Part shown: positions 5,041 through 6,580 of the stretch, piece after piece
How positions within the stretch are numbered: the first letter of the stretch is position 1
Layout: every line of letters starts with the position of its first letter
From: Tannerella sp.
GTDB lineage: Bacteria > Bacteroidota > Bacteroidia > Bacteroidales > Tannerellaceae
Direction of reading: 5' to 3'
Length of the DNA: 6,580 nt
Assembly: GCA_031275525.1 (NCBI GenBank)
Contig: JAISOP010000310.1
Coordinates: forward strand, 1-6,580
Notes under the pieces: model-generated
Databases searched by the model: none
The model's input: the letters and a program-made list of their open reading frames with translations, nothing else
What the model was told of the DNA's origin: nothing
Translations under genes and position numbers: made by a program

Positions 5041-6339
5041 TTATTTGGCTTGCTGTTTTTTCAACTTGTTTACGGCATTTTCCAGCGACTCGGTGGGTTC
5101 GATGATGTTGTAGGCTCCCCAGAAATCGGGGTCGAAATAGGCCGAGACTTCCCGGCTCAGGGATTGACGGATGGAAAAGGCTTCCCGGGCGGGTATCTTC
5201 CGGATGTTTTCTTCCTGATTATCCGTAACAACCGTTTCGTCGATAATGGTATAGTTCGTTGCAAACAGCCTGCGCCTCCAGTCGCATTTGAACCGGATCT
5301 CGTTGCGGACGTAGTTTAAATACGTCTTGCCGTTGTGCTGCTTGTAAGTGACTACATAAGAAACTTCCTCGGGCGAGAATCGCAACCCGGAGGGCTTTTC
5401 CTTCAGAATAATGTGGATCACTTTCAGCCTGTCCTTCATATCCATGCTAAATTCGGCACGGGTAAAGGCCAGGGTTTCCCGGTCGATGTACAACGTTCCG
5501 CAATAGAGAGGTTCCAACAAGACGACTTGCGGCTGGAAATGCACAACATATTGCAGCCGGTCGTTGAGTAAGGTCGTCTCTCCCATTTTGTACGAATAAA
5601 AGGGCAATACCCCGTCGGATAACAACAGGCCCGGATTTTTGATTACATCCATGTAAACGGCCATATTCGGCCCGCCGAGGAGTTTTACACTCAACGTGTC
5701 ACGCGGGTTCGGACTGATCAACTTCCGCCCTTTCAAGACCTGTACCCGGTCGCTTTCGATGTCTGCCTCCCCGTAGGAATTCTTGTAAATCTGCACGACG
5801 GCTTCCGAGATGTGAATGTATTTGTTTCTTTTTTGGATAGTTTCCCGGTAGAAACCGGTAAGCAGGTTCGGATTCATACAATAGTTCTGTTCCACCTTGC
5901 TCAAGGCCGCCTTGATCAGGTCGCGCGGATGTTGCCAGCTGAATACTTCAATTTCAGTCAACGGAAACGATTGCGGCTTGAGGAAATAGGTTTGCGGATG
6001 CTGCTCCCGGGAGATGCGGATGCGTGCATTGTAATAGCCCAGGCAAGACAGTTCGATTTCACTCGCCTTCAAACCGGCAGGCAACTTGAGGGTAAATTCC
6101 CCGTCTTCATTGGTGATGGTTCCAACGTGAGCGCCCACCGCCGTGACGCTGACGTGTTCGACATCCTTCTTGCTGTAAAAATCTTTGACTCTCCCGCTGA
6201 CGGTAATGTAACCGGCCGGTTCCTGCGCGTTCACAAGCATGGTCCCGTTCAACAGAAACAATAAAAGCATAAAAAATACCGGTCTCCGACGCCTTCCGCC
6301 GGCAGAGGTTCTCGTTTGATAAGTAAACAATGGTCTCAT
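5041..6339 (-). CDS. Exported protein of unknown function with CarboxypepD_reg-like domain
   Basis: 432 aa from the chosen ATG. Residues 17-38 form a signal peptide: RRRRP, a hydrophobic stretch (FFMLLLFLLNG), then a signal peptidase I type site VNA-QE; there is no lipobox cysteine. Residues 45-122 are a carboxypeptidase-regulatory-like beta-sandwich (ITVSGRVKDF, TITNEDGEFTLKLP, LSCLGY). The rest (about 135-410) is a beta-rich region with FYRETIQKRNKYIHISEAVV (163-182) and a strand pattern GTLYIDRETLAFTRAEF (281-297) reminiscent of LolA/LolB-like sheets, then a charged C-terminus (418-432). It is too short and lacks a plug or barrel to be a TonB-dependent receptor. It should act in the periplasm or at the outer membrane; its function is not known to me. 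The frame stays open to 6459, but the -7 box at 6370-6377 lies inside that extension, which supports 6339. Confidence 0.85.
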   Translation of the reverse strand: MRPLFTYQTRTSAGGRRRRPVFFMLLLFLLNGTMLVNAQEPAGYITVSGRVKDFYSKKDVEHVSVTAVGAHVGTITNEDGEFTLKLPAGLKASEIELSCLGYYNARIRISREQHPQTYFLKPQSFPLTEIEVFSWQHPRDLIKAALSKVEQNYCMNPNLLTGFYRETIQKRNKYIHISEAVVQIYKNSYGEADIESDRVQVLKGRKLISPNPRDTLSVKLLGGPNMAVYMDVIKNPGLLLSDGVLPFYSYKMGETTLLNDRLQYVVHFQPQVVLLEPLYCGTLYIDRETLAFTRAEFSMDMKDRLKVIHIILKEKPSGLRFSPEEVSYVVTYKQHNGKTYLNYVRNEIRFKCDWRRRLFATNYTIIDETVVTDNQEENIRKIPAREAFSIRQSLSREVSAYFDPDFWGAYNIIEPTESLENAVNKLKKQQAK

Positions 6340-6511
6340 ACGAACTTCTTTTAATGGATAATAATCAAACAAATCTACGCAAATAAAACCGTTCGACAGG
6401 CAAAAAACCGGTGAAAAAATAACCGGATTGCCTCCTGCACGCGGCCTGGCTTTGTGCATGGCTCCGAATCATTTATCTCTTTCGCCGGGCGGTTTTGTGT
6501 TTGTGTTCAAA
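6340..6511. other. Non-coding upstream region of the exported-protein gene
   Basis: Apart from the -7 box there is no supported gene. The open frame continues from 6339 to 6459 but its residues do not look like a signal peptide or a domain. A perfect 10-bp palindrome TCAAATTTGA (6507-6516) marks the junction with the adjoining tandem array. Confidence 0.5.
6370..6377 (-). promoter_or_regulatory. Promoter -7 box of the exported-protein gene
   Basis: Minus strand reads TAGATTTG, a TAnnTTTG match 30 bases before the ATG at 6339. A TTTG lies 23 bases upstream of it on the same strand, a little longer than the usual spacing, and could be the -33 element. The site makes the longer open frame to 6459 unlikely. 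Confidence 0.55.
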
Positions 6512-6580
6512 TTTGAGCGGTGTGCTCAACGGGCGTTGAGCGGTGCGCTCAACGAGCGTTGAGCGGTGTGCTCAACGGGC
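6512..6580. repeat. 23-bp palindromic tandem array, continuing past the window
   Basis: Three exact 23-bp units start at 6512, 6535 and 6558. Each is a palindromic GTTGAGC-GGTGY-GCTCAAC plus a 4-base linker GRGC; the first unit has TTTGAGC instead of GTTGAGC. The stem is 7 bp with a 5-base loop. An alternative stem, GCTCAAC-GRGC-GTTGAGC, joins neighbouring units, so the array can fold in two registers. The third unit ends exactly at the last base of the window, so the true copy number is unknown. It has the same period as the array at 180-340 but no sequence in common. Confidence 0.85.

Noticed and set aside
6340..6459. 40-residue N-terminal extension of the exported protein
   Set aside because: It would place a non-secretory sequence before the signal peptide and would start upstream of the -7 box at 6370-6377.

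Overview
The window looks like chromosomal DNA of a Bacteroidota bacterium, most likely Bacteroidales. Four genes or operons have TAnnTTTG -7 promoter elements of the Bacteroidota type, there is a CarboxypepD_reg-like exported protein typical of that phylum, and the gaps hold short tandem and inverted repeats. This placement is an inference from sequence style and protein families, not from a marker gene.

Layout. 1-383 has no gene. It holds an inverted-repeat element with heptamer tandem repeats (1-176), then an array of seven 23-bp palindromic units (180-340). 384-3395 (minus strand) is a three-gene catabolic operon read from right to left: an aldo/keto reductase resembling L-galactose 1-dehydrogenase, an amidohydrolase-fold sugar lactonase, and a zinc-dependent medium-chain dehydrogenase resembling L-galactonate 5-dehydrogenase. 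3396-3516 is a divergent promoter region. 3517-4383 (plus) is an AraC-family regulator. 4399-4857 (minus) is an Lrp/AsnC-family regulator converging on it. 4921-5040 is a second inverted-repeat element of the same family as the one at the left edge. 5041-6339 (minus) is an exported protein of unknown function with a carboxypeptidase-regulatory-like domain. 6340-6580 is non-coding and ends in a second 23-bp palindromic array that runs off the window.

How the genes work together. The three enzymes fit the L-galactose route described for Bacteroides vulgatus: L-galactose to L-galactonolactone, to L-galactonate, to D-tagaturonate, which would enter the ordinary uronate pathway. The divergent AraC-type protein is the obvious candidate for its sugar-responsive regulator. 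No transporter and no downstream uronate enzymes are in the window. The AsnC-type regulator and the exported protein have no visible link to this pathway.

The least explained parts are the repeats. Two arrays, unrelated in sequence but both with an exact 23-bp period and palindromic units, sit at the two ends. One shows compensated base changes and a reversal of linker orientation. Two hairpin-forming elements lie 3' of minus-strand genes.
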